A stretch of 24,581 bases of DNA from Candidatus Poseidoniia archaeon (GTDB taxonomy: Archaea; Thermoplasmatota; Poseidoniia; MGIII; CG-Epi1): positions 17,394 through 41,974 of the forward strand of contig JAPYSZ010000002.1 in assembly GCA_029941645.1 (NCBI GenBank), read 5' to 3'. Every line of letters begins with the position of its first letter. The first letter of the stretch is position 1. Positions 1-7,650 of the stretch are shown piece by piece. The notes beneath the pieces were generated by a model, which worked only from the letters and a program-made list of their open reading frames with translations, made no database searches and was not told the origin of the DNA. Position numbers and translations under genes: made by a program.

Positions 1-1109
1 ACATTCAGCAGCTTTTTTTCTTGAATATCCCACGAATAGTTCATCTTAAAAGCTTTAAAACCATTATTTCCCATTTCTTTCCTAAGTTTTTTATCATTTG
101 AAAGAGAAGTTAGAGTCTTAGCCCAATCTTCAGAAACAATACCGCAATTATACCGTTCCACAATTTTTCTTCGAGCTTCGTAAGGGCCAACAACGACAGG
201 TATCTTGTACGCCATAGCATCCAGTAATTTTTTAGGAATTGCATAATCTCTTAGTCTTTCATCCACATAATGACCTACAATCAAAATATCACAAGCAGCA
301 TAACATTCATTCATCATACTGTAAGGAAGGGGGCCTGTAAATTTGGTATTAGCTCCTTTTTCGGCAGCCATTTCTTCGAGCTCTCCTATCATTTGATTGT
401 ATCCTCCTCTTCCTTTTGGAGGGCCGCCGACAATTAACAGACTCAAGGCATTAACCTTAGAAGTAGCCTCAAGAATTTCTTCCAGTATGGGCTTTCTCAA
501 ACCTCCAATGTATCCAGCAACAACTCCATCTAGACCAAATCGATGATTATCTACGGGTTGTGTTACAACATCTAATGGTTCTGAGTTGTAAAGCACAGTC
601 CCTCCTCCAAGACGCAGTGCTAATTCATCTGAAACAGTTAGGATTGCATCAACCTTCTTGATTAGTTTTTTTTGCTTTCTCTCATAATATTTTCCAATAA
701 ACCAGCTTTGAACAATTTCCATCATAGGCCAATCTTCGTGTGAATCAAAGATTACTTTGGCTCCGTTTTTCTTTGATGCGTCAATTGCAGTCTCTAATGT
801 TTCTAAGTCATGGGCATGAATTATATCGGGCCCATATTCTTCGACTTTGGACTGAAGTTGTTTCATTGCCCTGCGAAACCCCCTTATTTTCGATATAAAG
901 CCCCCATCTAGATTTTCAAAAATTCGAATAATTTTAATTCCATCTATTTCAATATTCCATTTAGTTTCATATTTATCCATTCTACGGGCCCAACAAAATA
1001 CAGTGATTTCATAACCTGCTTTTACAAGACTTATGGCTTCGCGATGAACACGAGTATCTTCATTCGGTTCCAGCAAATCATGCCCTAAGATCATAGCTAT
1101 TTTTGTCAT
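1..1109 (-). CDS. GT4-like glycosyltransferase, 3' end cut off by window
   Basis: The frame is open from ATG at 1109 to the window edge: 369 codons with no stop. The product begins MTKIAMILGHDLLEPNEDTR and reads as a GT-B fold enzyme: an N-terminal Rossmann-like half with an RVHREA helix and a HAHDLET segment near residues 95-100, then a C-terminal half with GYIGGL, LLIVGGPPKGRGG and the nucleotide-sugar site region KKLLDAMAYKIPVVVGPYEA. It probably transfers a sugar from a nucleotide-activated donor to a lipid-linked or surface glycan acceptor on the cytoplasmic membrane face. The start ATG overlaps the stop of the upstream PIG-L deacetylase as ATGA (1106-1109), so the two are very likely cotranscribed and coupled. 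Such pairs occur in glycan clusters. Sugar specificity cannot be read from the sequence. Little of the C-terminus should be missing, since GT4 proteins are usually about 370-400 residues. Confidence 0.85.
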   Translation of the reverse strand, partial: MTKIAMILGHDLLEPNEDTRVHREAISLVKAGYEITVFCWARRMDKYETKWNIEIDGIKIIRIFENLDGGFISKIRGFRRAMKQLQSKVEEYGPDIIHAHDLETLETAIDASKKNGAKVIFDSHEDWPMMEIVQSWFIGKYYERKQKKLIKKVDAILTVSDELALRLGGGTVLYNSEPLDVVTQPVDNHRFGLDGVVAGYIGGLRKPILEEILEATSKVNALSLLIVGGPPKGRGGYNQMIGELEEMAAEKGANTKFTGPLPYSMMNECYAACDILIVGHYVDERLRDYAIPKKLLDAMAYKIPVVVGPYEARRKIVERYNCGIVSEDWAKTLTSLSNDKKLRKEMGNNGFKAFKMNYSWDIQEKKLLN

Positions 1110-1876
1110 ATTAGTTGATCCAACCTCACTTTGATGGTTTCAAAACCTTCGGCATATTCGTTTGCTAATTGCACACCTCTCATTTTGACTACAGACCTGA
1201 AGAACTTCTCATTAAAATAGGGATTGTGTTTTTGACTGTTATAGCAATCTAACGCTAAAATCTTCTTTTTTACGTGTCTTTCTTTCAATGGAATAAAACA
1301 ATTAAGTGATACAGAGAGGTTATTCCAAGGAAGCTCATAACCTAATAGAGTACAGTTACGGAAAGCCCTTTTTGCTTCTGAAGTTACAACCCCATGATCT
1401 TGATGAATATCGGTAGTTGTGGGTGTGAAAACAATATCGTATTGATTTTTTCTAGAATGGTCATACAACGCTTGCAAGATAGCTTGCCTATCTCTTGGAA
1501 AGAATCGAGTTTCAAAATCAAGAATTTCATGTGTAACTCCAAGTATTTTTCCAGAATTCGCCGCTTCTTCTGCCAAATTAGGATATCTATCACCGACAGC
1601 ACTGAAATACATAACATGGACGTGCCACCCATCTTCGACCATTTTAGAAATAGTTCCACCACATCCTAATTCAGCATCATCAGTATGGGGGCTAAGAATC
1701 AAGGCATTTTTCAGACGATTTTCTTTTATTCGGGAACTAACTGCAGATCTCAAAGCATCACTAATATTGAGTTTTTCTCTCTTAGCTTTTTCTTTTAGGC
1801 CTTTCCAATCTTTAGAAAAATCTTCAGTGATTGTGAACAGATATTGTTCAGGTTTTCTCCCGTCTTTCCAGCCCAT
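1106..1876 (-). CDS. PIG-L/LmbE-family deacetylase with RHH-like N-terminus
   Basis: 256 residues. Residues 58-200 match the PIG-L/LmbE zinc-dependent N-acetylglucosaminyl deacetylase family: SPHTDDAELGCGGT at 62-75 supplies the His64, Asp67 metal-site signature, and DIHQDH at 156-161 supplies the downstream His pair. The usual HPDD is HTDD here. The enzyme should remove an acetyl group from an N-acetylated sugar, probably for glycan assembly with the coupled downstream glycosyltransferase (ATGA overlap). Residues 11-53 precede the catalytic domain and look like a ribbon-helix-helix: a short strand (YLFTITED), helix, a turn at LNISD, and a helix ending SSRIKEN. This is a pattern judgement only. 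The start at 1876 is kept because that segment is well formed and the AT-rich promoter lies immediately upstream; a start inside the gene near residue 56 would remove the extension. Family assignment is firm, exact substrate unknown. Confidence 0.85.
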   Translation of the reverse strand: MGWKDGRKPEQYLFTITEDFSKDWKGLKEKAKREKLNISDALRSAVSSRIKENRLKNALILSPHTDDAELGCGGTISKMVEDGWHVHVMYFSAVGDRYPNLAEEAANSGKILGVTHEILDFETRFFPRDRQAILQALYDHSRKNQYDIVFTPTTTDIHQDHGVVTSEAKRAFRNCTLLGYELPWNNLSVSLNCFIPLKERHVKKKILALDCYNSQKHNPYFNEKFFRSVVKMRGVQLANEYAEGFETIKVRLDQLI

Positions 1877-1928
1877 AAGTTATATAGCTTTAAATAAGAG
1901 GTTATATAACCTTTCCTTTGAGGTTATA
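1877..1928. promoter_or_regulatory. Divergent promoter with 14-bp palindrome
   Basis: This 52-base AT-rich gap separates the divergent deacetylase and methyltransferase genes. CTTTAAATA at 1888-1896 can serve as a TATA box for either strand, about 20-40 bases from the two starts, which suggests leaderless or short-leader mRNAs. AGGTTATATAACCT at 1899-1912 is a perfect palindrome. Its half-site AGGTTATA recurs at 1921-1928, directly before the GTG start at 1929, where GAGGT also acts as a ribosome-binding site. The two forward half-sites are 22 bp apart, about two helical turns, as expected for a regulator contacting one DNA face. Confidence 0.55.
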
Positions 1929-2483
1929 GTGAGTAAAATAGACATAATCAATTTTGATGGAGTATACGAGCCTGCTGAAGATTCTTGGTTAATGTCTAGA
2001 TATATTCCAGAGTTCAAAGGATCGGTATTGGAAATTGGTTGCGGTTCCGGGATTATATCAATTCATCTTGCTCAGAGAGGAAATCAAGTAACGGCTATTG
2101 ACATAAATCCCAAAGCTGTCGAAGCCACTAAATTCAATTCAAAGAATAACAATCTTGAAGTTGAAGTTTTTGAAGGAGATATGTTCCACCCTGTCCAAGG
2201 TCGAAAATTTGGAACAATTGTTTGCAACCCCCCCTATTTGCCTCCTGCGGATGAATATGATGATCCTGAATTGGAATTAGCAGTTGAAGGAGGCCCTACT
2301 GGTACAGAATTCACCATACAATTTTTGTCTTTGGCTAAGGAATATCTTGAACCAAATGGTTCGATATACATGATTTTATCGAGTCGAATGGATAAATTTG
2401 AAACAAAATGGAATAAGGAAACAATTAAGCAAGAAAAATATTTTTTTGAACGACTGAACTTAGTACGATTCAATAATTTTTGA
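1929..2483 (+). CDS. HemK/Mtq2-type release factor glutamine methyltransferase
   Basis: 184 residues from a GTG start at 1929, chosen because GAGGT lies 4 bases upstream and the HEMK2-type N-terminus follows directly; the longer in-frame reading would run back over the promoter and the divergent gene. YEPAEDS at residues 13-19 is the hallmark of the archaeal/eukaryotic HEMK2-Mtq2 branch. LEIGCGSG (34-41) is the SAM-binding loop, AIDINP (56-61) the acidic adenosine-binding strand, and NPPY at 100-103 the catalytic motif that positions the amide nitrogen. By family knowledge it methylates the glutamine of the GGQ motif in release factor aRF1, in the cytoplasm. Length is normal for archaeal members. 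Its last 24 bases overlap, on the opposite strand, the end of the DUF106 gene of the ribosomal operon. Confidence 0.88.
   Translation: MSKIDIINFDGVYEPAEDSWLMSRYIPEFKGSVLEIGCGSGIISIHLAQRGNQVTAIDINPKAVEATKFNSKNNNLEVEVFEGDMFHPVQGRKFGTIVCNPPYLPPADEYDDPELELAVEGGPTGTEFTIQFLSLAKEYLEPNGSIYMILSSRMDKFETKWNKETIKQEKYFFERLNLVRFNNF
2434..2447 (-). terminator. Possible T-tract terminator of the ribosomal operon
   Basis: Just beyond the DUF106 stop (2460), the minus strand reads a run of A, then ATA, then five T residues. Archaeal intrinsic termination often uses a short T tract in the non-template strand without a hairpin. The plus strand at 2441-2447 has seven T residues but lies inside the methyltransferase gene. 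There is no intergenic room between the convergent genes, so termination would have to occur within the opposing gene. Confidence 0.3.
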
Positions 2484-3128
2484 TTTATTAGAAATAGAAA
2501 CTAATTTCAAGCCTCTCATTAAAATCTGTCCAAATGGTAAGGAGAGTGCAGAATACACCAAGATGGAGTGAGGTAAAAACCACAATCTATCAGTCAAGCT
2601 GTAGTTAGGTTCCCAAGGTAATGATAGTACTTTGTGATCCATTCTCTCAACAAAATTTCCTTCTCCAAAACAAAGCCAGAAAATAATAGGCATCGCAATT
2701 AACATGGTAAACATCATAGGGCGCATTTGATTTGACATCATTTCACTCTGTAGTACCATTACTTGCGGTTGTAAAGCCATTAATTTGTTCATTCGGGCAT
2801 TATTTCCACTTTTACGAGCTTCACTCATTTCTTTGTTGTATGCAGCCATTTTAGCTTGAATATCGGCCATTTTTTCCCAATCAATTAGCATGTGCCGAAT
2901 TATAGTTGTGACGGAAATCATAAGTATCCCAGCAAAAAGAAATGTCAATGCAGGGTATTGGTGGTCAAAACCAAGTTTAGGTTCTAGGACATCTTTAGCA
3001 AGATTCCCCATTCCGATTCTTATCCCTGGATTCATAATAATGTACATCATGAATAGCATGGTCAACAACATACCTCCCATGGCGGGTGGTTGGACTTCTT
3101 CTTCAGAATCTTGTTCTTCCTCGCTCAT
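2460..3128 (-). CDS. DUF106 membrane protein (archaeal Oxa1/EMC3-like insertase)
   Basis: 222 residues. Layout fits the DUF106/EMC3 branch of the YidC-Oxa1-Alb3 superfamily: acidic N-terminus, hydrophobic segment near 18-38, a second near 60-80, a positively charged methionine-rich coiled-coil hairpin at about 82-135 (repeats of KMA, EMS, MNKLMALQ), a third at about 136-155, and a weaker one at about 186-205. By homology the methionine-rich cytosolic coiled coil contacts nascent hydrophobic segments or ribosomes, and the protein inserts membrane proteins alongside SecY. Position as the last gene of a cluster that also encodes ribosomal proteins and SecY supports that role. Its start overlaps the adkA stop by four bases (ATGA). 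The adkA-DUF106 pair is common in euryarchaea. Insertase function is inference from family. Confidence 0.85.
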   Translation of the reverse strand: MSEEEQDSEEEVQPPAMGGMLLTMLFMMYIIMNPGIRIGMGNLAKDVLEPKLGFDHQYPALTFLFAGILMISVTTIIRHMLIDWEKMADIQAKMAAYNKEMSEARKSGNNARMNKLMALQPQVMVLQSEMMSNQMRPMMFTMLIAMPIIFWLCFGEGNFVERMDHKVLSLPWEPNYSLTDRLWFLPHSILVYSALSLPFGQILMRGLKLVSISNKSKIIESY

Positions 3129-3661
3129 TTGCTTAGTATTTTCCTAAATTGTTCAACAGCAATTTCAACTTGATTATCATGATTTTCAACTATAGAGACG
3201 GTTGCCCCCGTCATTACTGCAGCCGTTGCTGCGTATTCACGATTCACACTTTGATGCAATCCAATGTCATCACTATCTCTTGCACGACTTGCGTCTTTGT
3301 TTCTTCTTCCAGTAATCTCATCAGGAGTTGCTTCTACTAGTACTATAATATCTGGATTAAGGGCCCTAACAGTCCATTCAGGTAAACCAGGCATGTAACC
3401 AGATGGTGTGAGGATTGAAGCGTGAGTATCGACGACAACATTTCCCATCCCTGATATTTTTTCACCAGCCTGTTTTTGTAAGCGCTGTTGATCTTCTATC
3501 GCTAGTTTTCGCATATCATCCCGATCCGCAACACCTTCTTTTTGAGCCTCTTCAAACATAATCGTTCCAAAATTCACTATTTTGTACCCATATTCTTCTG
3601 CAGAACCCATAACGGTACTCTTTCCTACACCAGGAACTCCTGTGACTACAACAACACCCAT
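3125..3661 (-). CDS. adkA: Archaeal-type adenylate kinase
   Basis: 178 residues, close to the roughly 190 of archaeal adenylate kinases. The N-terminus has the P-loop GVPGVGKST at 8-16, followed by VNFGTIMFE, the substrate-binding region, and DRDDMRKL. VVVDTHASI (about 75-83) and a lid-like segment with RRNKDASRARD (about 118-128) complete the archaeal AdkA pattern. It interconverts ATP + AMP and 2 ADP in the cytosol. In many euryarchaea adkA directly follows secY; here an acyltransferase gene separates them, ending 5 bases upstream of this start. No zinc-binding lid is present, as expected for this type. Confidence 0.92.
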   Translation of the reverse strand: MGVVVVTGVPGVGKSTVMGSAEEYGYKIVNFGTIMFEEAQKEGVADRDDMRKLAIEDQQRLQKQAGEKISGMGNVVVDTHASILTPSGYMPGLPEWTVRALNPDIIVLVEATPDEITGRRNKDASRARDSDDIGLHQSVNREYAATAAVMTGATVSIVENHDNQVEIAVEQFRKILSK

Positions 3662-3666
3662 TATTG

Positions 3667-4287
3667 TTAACCCAGTCTATTGGGTTTTTTGAGGCTTTCT
3701 GGTAGTTTAGAATAAGTTGCAGGACATCCTTTAGCTAAATGCCATGCTGGAACATCTTTAGTTACAACAGCACCTCCAGCAATAAATGCACCCTCGCCAA
3801 CAGTTATGCCAGGCATAATAGTTGCGTTTGATCCAACAGTAACATCATCTTCAAGTGTAATTGCTTCTAAGTTGTAATCTGTTCTAAGAGGTGTCTTATC
3901 ATTTGTAAGAGAAGCATTAGGCCCCAAGAAAACACGATTGCCTATTTTGCTCCCTGTAGGTATGTAAGCACCAGTTTGGAAGCTGCAATTATCACCAATC
4001 ACACAATTATTGTCAATGACAACATTAGTTCCAATCAAACAACCATTACCTACAATACTTTTTTCTCGAATTAGAAAATTATGTCCTGTTCGTGTATTTT
4101 TTCCAACTTTAGCTGTAGAATATATTGCACCAGGGCGGATTAGAGACCCGTCACCCACTTCACAACCTTCGATATCTTCTTGATTATTTTCTAGAAAATC
4201 TAATTCATCTTTATGGGGATACCCAATCAAGGCACTAGGATCAATAAAACAAGAGTTACCAATTTTGGATTTACCGAAAATAGGCAT
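3667..4287 (-). CDS. Left-handed beta-helix acyltransferase
   Basis: 206 residues with about ten imperfect hexapeptide repeats of the [LIV]-G-x4 type, for example IGNSCF, VGDGSLI, VGKNTR, VGNGCLI, IGDNCSF, IGNRVF and VGSNATI, forming a left-handed parallel beta-helix. The C-terminal block PGITVGEGAFIAGGAVVTKD followed by VPAWHLAKGCPA is typical of WbbJ/PglD-like sugar O- or N-acetyltransferases using acetyl-CoA. His68 in RTGHNF is a candidate catalytic base. Acceptor unknown. It is tightly coupled to secY (stop and start share one base, TAATG at 4285-4289) and lies 5 bases from adkA, so it is cotranscribed with the translation genes. It looks like an insertion into a normally contiguous secY-adkA pair, and its function there is not obvious. 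Confidence 0.82.
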   Translation of the reverse strand: MPIFGKSKIGNSCFIDPSALIGYPHKDELDFLENNQEDIEGCEVGDGSLIRPGAIYSTAKVGKNTRTGHNFLIREKSIVGNGCLIGTNVVIDNNCVIGDNCSFQTGAYIPTGSKIGNRVFLGPNASLTNDKTPLRTDYNLEAITLEDDVTVGSNATIMPGITVGEGAFIAGGAVVTKDVPAWHLAKGCPATYSKLPESLKKPNRLG

Positions 4288-5999
4288 TACTCCTCGCCAA
4301 AGAAACTTCTGAGAACAGGATGCATTTCCATCATCTGTTCTTTTCCTATTTGTTCATACATTCTAATCATAATTCCGACCGTAAGTAGCACCCCTGTACC
4401 AGAAGACTGTCCTACAGTTCCAATCATGTCTGCACCTGCAGCTAAGAATCCCACCATTGCTCCACTGAAAACAGTGACTGTAGGAATATATCTTTCTAGA
4501 ACTTTTTCAACAATTCGCGGATCTCTACGGAAACCAGGAATTTGCATTCCAGATCCTTGGATCTGTTTCGCAACGGATTCTGGACCCATATTGGTCGTTT
4601 CAATCCAAAACTTTGCAAAAATAATTGAACCAATAACCATGATACCCATGTAAATTAGAATGTGAAGCAAAAGTTGCCACGGTTCATGATCACCCATATA
4701 CTGGCCATATTTTTCGGGGCTCACTAAAGGAAGGAACCAATCCTGTAAACCAGCTAAACGATTAACATAGTAAGCCAACCCCATAGTTGGTACGGGATTA
4801 CTACCATCAGTCGTATCAAACGCACCAAGACGCCAATTATGCCCTACTATGGGCCATGTTTTCATACCTGGATGCGACCAGAAGAGAAGGGCGAACATAT
4901 TGACATTAGCTAATAGTGCAGCCATTAAAATAACCGGAATGTTACTAGCATAAATCAATCTAATTGGATATCTTCCTCTAGCTCCTCTTACTTTTCCATG
5001 CGCTAAAGGTAATTCAATTCTTGATGATTCTACATAAACGACAATAAAGAAAACAACAAGAGTTCCAAGCAAGGCAACAATTGGATTTGGTGGTGCCAAT
5101 AACATAGCCTCATACGCTCCGCCTTCACCCAAATCATAAGTTGAGGAGTTCTTAATGTGCCATAGAATCATTGGAAGAGTACCGGATGGAACCTCAGTAC
5201 CACTACCTGGCGCAGGTTCCCAATTTAGAGTTCCAGTGAATATCGCTTGTGAAACTCCTGCTGCAATAAACAAAGAGATACCAGATCCAATTCCCCATTT
5301 AGAAACACTTTCATCCATTAGGAAAACTAAGTATGATCCAATTGCTAATTGAGTTATTATGGTCATTCTAGCCCATGTAAGGCCAACATCGCTAACGATG
5401 CCTGGACTAGGTTCGAGGAAACCAAAGACTTGAGGTACAGATTCTACTATAATCATTACGATAACTAGAACTTTCTGAGTTCCTTGATAAATTTCTTTGT
5501 CTTTGGGATTTTGTAAATCCAAATTAATTATTTTTGCACCTGTAAACAGCTGCATGATAATGCTTCCAGTAACGATTGGACCAATTCCTAAATGCATCAA
5601 ACTTCCGCTAGCACCTGCTAAAATTGCTCTATACTGACTGAAAAGATCAATAGTTTCTCCACCTAAACCGTAGATAGCTACATTCGTCATTGCGAAATAA
5701 ACGATTAAAATAGTCAATGTCCAAGTCATCTTGGTACGGAAGTGAACGTGACCATCTGGCTTTTTTATAGTCGGCATTCGCCCGATAATTGGTTTCAGAC
5801 CGTGTAATTTTGAACCTTCACCAGAATATGAAGATCCCATATAGACTAACCAAGTAATAATTACAAATCCAATCCCCATCAAGGAGGCTGCTTCAATTTC
5901 AGGATCTTTCCAATTATACCAAAGAGCATAAAGAATAATCATAAACAAACAAGGACCGATTGCTTGTCTTGGGTTTCTAGGAATATCGGTTTCAGCCAT
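4287..5999 (-). CDS. secY: SecY, protein-translocation channel subunit
   Basis: 570 residues with about ten hydrophobic segments and clear SecY signatures: an N-terminal IGRMPTIKKPDGHVHFRTKM stretch before TM1, the plug region with LGIGPIVTGSIIMQLFTGA, SKWGIGSGISLFIAAGV in the middle, and the cytosolic ribosome-binding loop ARGRYPIRLIYASNIPVIL. GSGMQIPGFRRDPR near the C-terminus is the second cytosolic loop. It forms the Sec61/SecYEG pore. At 570 residues it is longer than compact archaeal SecY proteins (about 436 in Methanocaldococcus). The excess is in an insertion before TM7 (TYDLGEGGAYEAM region) and a large predicted external loop (SHPGMKTW through MGDHEPW). Its start overlaps L15 by 8 bases. 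Confidence 0.95.
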   Translation of the reverse strand: MAETDIPRNPRQAIGPCLFMIILYALWYNWKDPEIEAASLMGIGFVIITWLVYMGSSYSGEGSKLHGLKPIIGRMPTIKKPDGHVHFRTKMTWTLTILIVYFAMTNVAIYGLGGETIDLFSQYRAILAGASGSLMHLGIGPIVTGSIIMQLFTGAKIINLDLQNPKDKEIYQGTQKVLVIVMIIVESVPQVFGFLEPSPGIVSDVGLTWARMTIITQLAIGSYLVFLMDESVSKWGIGSGISLFIAAGVSQAIFTGTLNWEPAPGSGTEVPSGTLPMILWHIKNSSTYDLGEGGAYEAMLLAPPNPIVALLGTLVVFFIVVYVESSRIELPLAHGKVRGARGRYPIRLIYASNIPVILMAALLANVNMFALLFWSHPGMKTWPIVGHNWRLGAFDTTDGSNPVPTMGLAYYVNRLAGLQDWFLPLVSPEKYGQYMGDHEPWQLLLHILIYMGIMVIGSIIFAKFWIETTNMGPESVAKQIQGSGMQIPGFRRDPRIVEKVLERYIPTVTVFSGAMVGFLAAGADMIGTVGQSSGTGVLLTVGIMIRMYEQIGKEQMMEMHPVLRSFFGEE

Positions 6000-6411
6000 T
6001 TATGATCTCTCCACCAGCCGCCTCAATTTTCTCTACGGCCTTTGCAGAGGCAGAACTTATCGTAAGTTTATATGTTTGCTTGGTAGAACCGCTACCAAGT
6101 AGTTTATCGTAACCCATTTCAATCAAATCAACAGATATAGTCTTTCCTTTTTTAGTGGCAACACCATCTGCAATCCAAGAATTACAATTTTCTTCTATAG
6201 TTTTCAAATTAATAGAGTTATTTGCACTTACTACACTTTGAGGTCTTTTGAAGCCATGAGCTCCCCAAACACGCCCTACTCGCTCGTACATTATGCGTTT
6301 TGTTTTGTGACATCCCGCATTACCACGCCCACCTCTAAGTCCAGCTCCTCTGCCTTTCTTGTGTCCTCTTCCACGTGTGCGACTGGGCTTCAGTGCCTTA
6401 CGCTTGGGCAT
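5992..6411 (-). CDS. rpl15: Large-subunit ribosomal protein L15 (uL15)
   Basis: 139 residues. The N-terminus is the glycine/arginine-rich rRNA-penetrating tail typical of uL15 (SRTRGRGHKKGRGAGLRGG), followed by HKTKRIMYERVGRVWGAHGF and the globular C-terminal domain ending in the SASAKAVEKIEAAGGEI helix-strand characteristic of the L15e/L18e fold. Length is normal for Archaea. It lies between L30 and SecY, the standard spc order. Its start overlaps the L30 end by 14 bases and its end overlaps secY by 8, so translation is probably coupled. Confidence 0.95.
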   Translation of the reverse strand: MPKRKALKPSRTRGRGHKKGRGAGLRGGRGNAGCHKTKRIMYERVGRVWGAHGFKRPQSVVSANNSINLKTIEENCNSWIADGVATKKGKTISVDLIEMGYDKLLGSGSTKQTYKLTISSASAKAVEKIEAAGGEIING

Positions 6412-6871
6412 ATTGCATTCTCCTAATTAATTTATTAATCTTTTCTCCACGATAACCAAGAGCACCACCTTCTTTGAAACTGCGTTTTACTCCTTCATAG
6501 CCTTTACGTGGCGGATGAAGTCTGAAAATTGGTTTTAGTTTAGGTACATCTCTCATTACAACTTTCCCTTCAGAAAGATTTTTTGCTAAAGCTTTCATAG
6601 TTTTGAAGGATGAGTCTTTCAATTCTTTTTTAGTAAATATTGCATTACCACTGGTTTTACCAGAACTTTCAAGCATTAGTTCTGTAGTTTCAACGTCAAC
6701 TTCCCCCCAAGTCACATAATCCTTGATAATTTTCAACATACCTTCATAAGTTTCGTTTTCAGGAACAATAACACAATGATTAACACGATTCAATCGCATC
6801 AATTTCATGGTCTCCTTAATTTTAGGTTTAACGTTAATTGAACCTCTGACCTTTACGACAGCCCAGCTCAT
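6398..6871 (-). CDS. rpl30: Large-subunit ribosomal protein L30 (uL30)
   Basis: 157 residues, the archaeal long form of uL30 (bacterial L30 has about 60). The core WAVVKVRGSINVKPKIKETM is followed by LMRLNRVNHCVIVPENE, the conserved ferredoxin-like domain; the C-terminal part contains FRLHPPRKGYEGVKRSFKEG, the archaeal/eukaryotic extension. It binds the large-subunit rRNA. The start shares ATGA with the S5 stop (6868-6871). Confidence 0.95.
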   Translation of the reverse strand: MSWAVVKVRGSINVKPKIKETMKLMRLNRVNHCVIVPENETYEGMLKIIKDYVTWGEVDVETTELMLESSGKTSGNAIFTKKELKDSSFKTMKALAKNLSEGKVVMRDVPKLKPIFRLHPPRKGYEGVKRSFKEGGALGYRGEKINKLIRRMQYAQA

Positions 6872-7650
6872 TCTTGTTTCACTCCTCTGACCATATTATG
6901 GTGTTCTTCTTGACCTGGTAACAATTTCGTTGTTGATGTTTTCTCAAGTGCTTTAAACATAGCACTTGCAAAATTATAGATGGTTTGAGTTTGACCTTTT
7001 GTAAACGACCATGCATCTTTTACACCAGCTAATTTCAACATAATTTGTCCAACTTGATTTGTAACTAATCCTACCCCAGGAGGGGCTGGTTTGATTGTAA
7101 TACGGGTTGAACCAGTTCTTCCTGAAACTTCGAAAGGTAAGGAATTAGGAACTGCAGTAGAACATTCCCAAGATCCACTTCCTCTACGAATTTCTATAAT
7201 ATTCATTTTAGCTCGATCTAGAGCTTTTGTAATAGTAGGCCGTACTAATTTACCTGAAACTCGCCCCAATCCTACAACTCCGTTACCATTTCCTACGATA
7301 GTAGTAACAGCAAAGCGAACTCTTCTTCCAGAATCGGACATTCTCTGAACCATATGAATGTCTATAACTTCTTCAAATAAGTCGGGAATTAATAAATCAA
7401 TGATTGGAGGTTCACGTAATGGAAGTCCTGTAGCTAATGCTTCTTCAACAGTTGTTATTTCACCAGCGACTACCTTTTTTCCTAATTCGGTTTTAGGTAT
7501 CCACTTTGTAATTCTTTCTTCATTAGCGCGACGACGTTGTTGAGCTGGAGACAATGGAGGTCCACGTTGTGGCCTTCCACCCTTACCTTTTCCTTGATAA
7601 CGCGGTTTTCCCCCGCTTTTATTATCTTCCTTAGCTTTACCTTCACTCAT
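6868..7650 (-). CDS. rps5: Small-subunit ribosomal protein S5 (uS5)
   Basis: 260 residues, somewhat long for archaeal S5. The double-stranded-RNA-binding half (IDIHMVQRMSDSGRRVRFAV, GNGNGVVGLGRVSGK) is followed by the C-terminal domain (RTGSTRITIKPAPPGVGLV, LKLAGVKDAWSFTKGQT). S5 lies near the decoding centre and takes part in accuracy. The first 45 residues form a basic, Gly/Pro/Gln-rich disordered extension (KAKEDNKSGGKPRYQGKGKG), which accounts for the extra length. ATGA overlaps link it to L18 upstream and L30 downstream. Confidence 0.95.
   Translation of the reverse strand: MSEGKAKEDNKSGGKPRYQGKGKGGRPQRGPPLSPAQQRRRANEERITKWIPKTELGKKVVAGEITTVEEALATGLPLREPPIIDLLIPDLFEEVIDIHMVQRMSDSGRRVRFAVTTIVGNGNGVVGLGRVSGKLVRPTITKALDRAKMNIIEIRRGSGSWECSTAVPNSLPFEVSGRTGSTRITIKPAPPGVGLVTNQVGQIMLKLAGVKDAWSFTKGQTQTIYNFASAMFKALEKTSTTKLLPGQEEHHNMVRGVKQE

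Noticed and set aside
1767..2483. Longer methyltransferase start at 1767
   Set aside because: It would read through the divergent promoter and into the deacetylase gene; GTG at 1929 has a GAGGT site and yields the normal family N-terminus.
2890..3147. Plus-strand open frames opposite the ribosomal operon
   Set aside because: They mirror well-supported minus-strand genes, lack family resemblance and have no promoter or ribosome-binding signals; antisense shadows.
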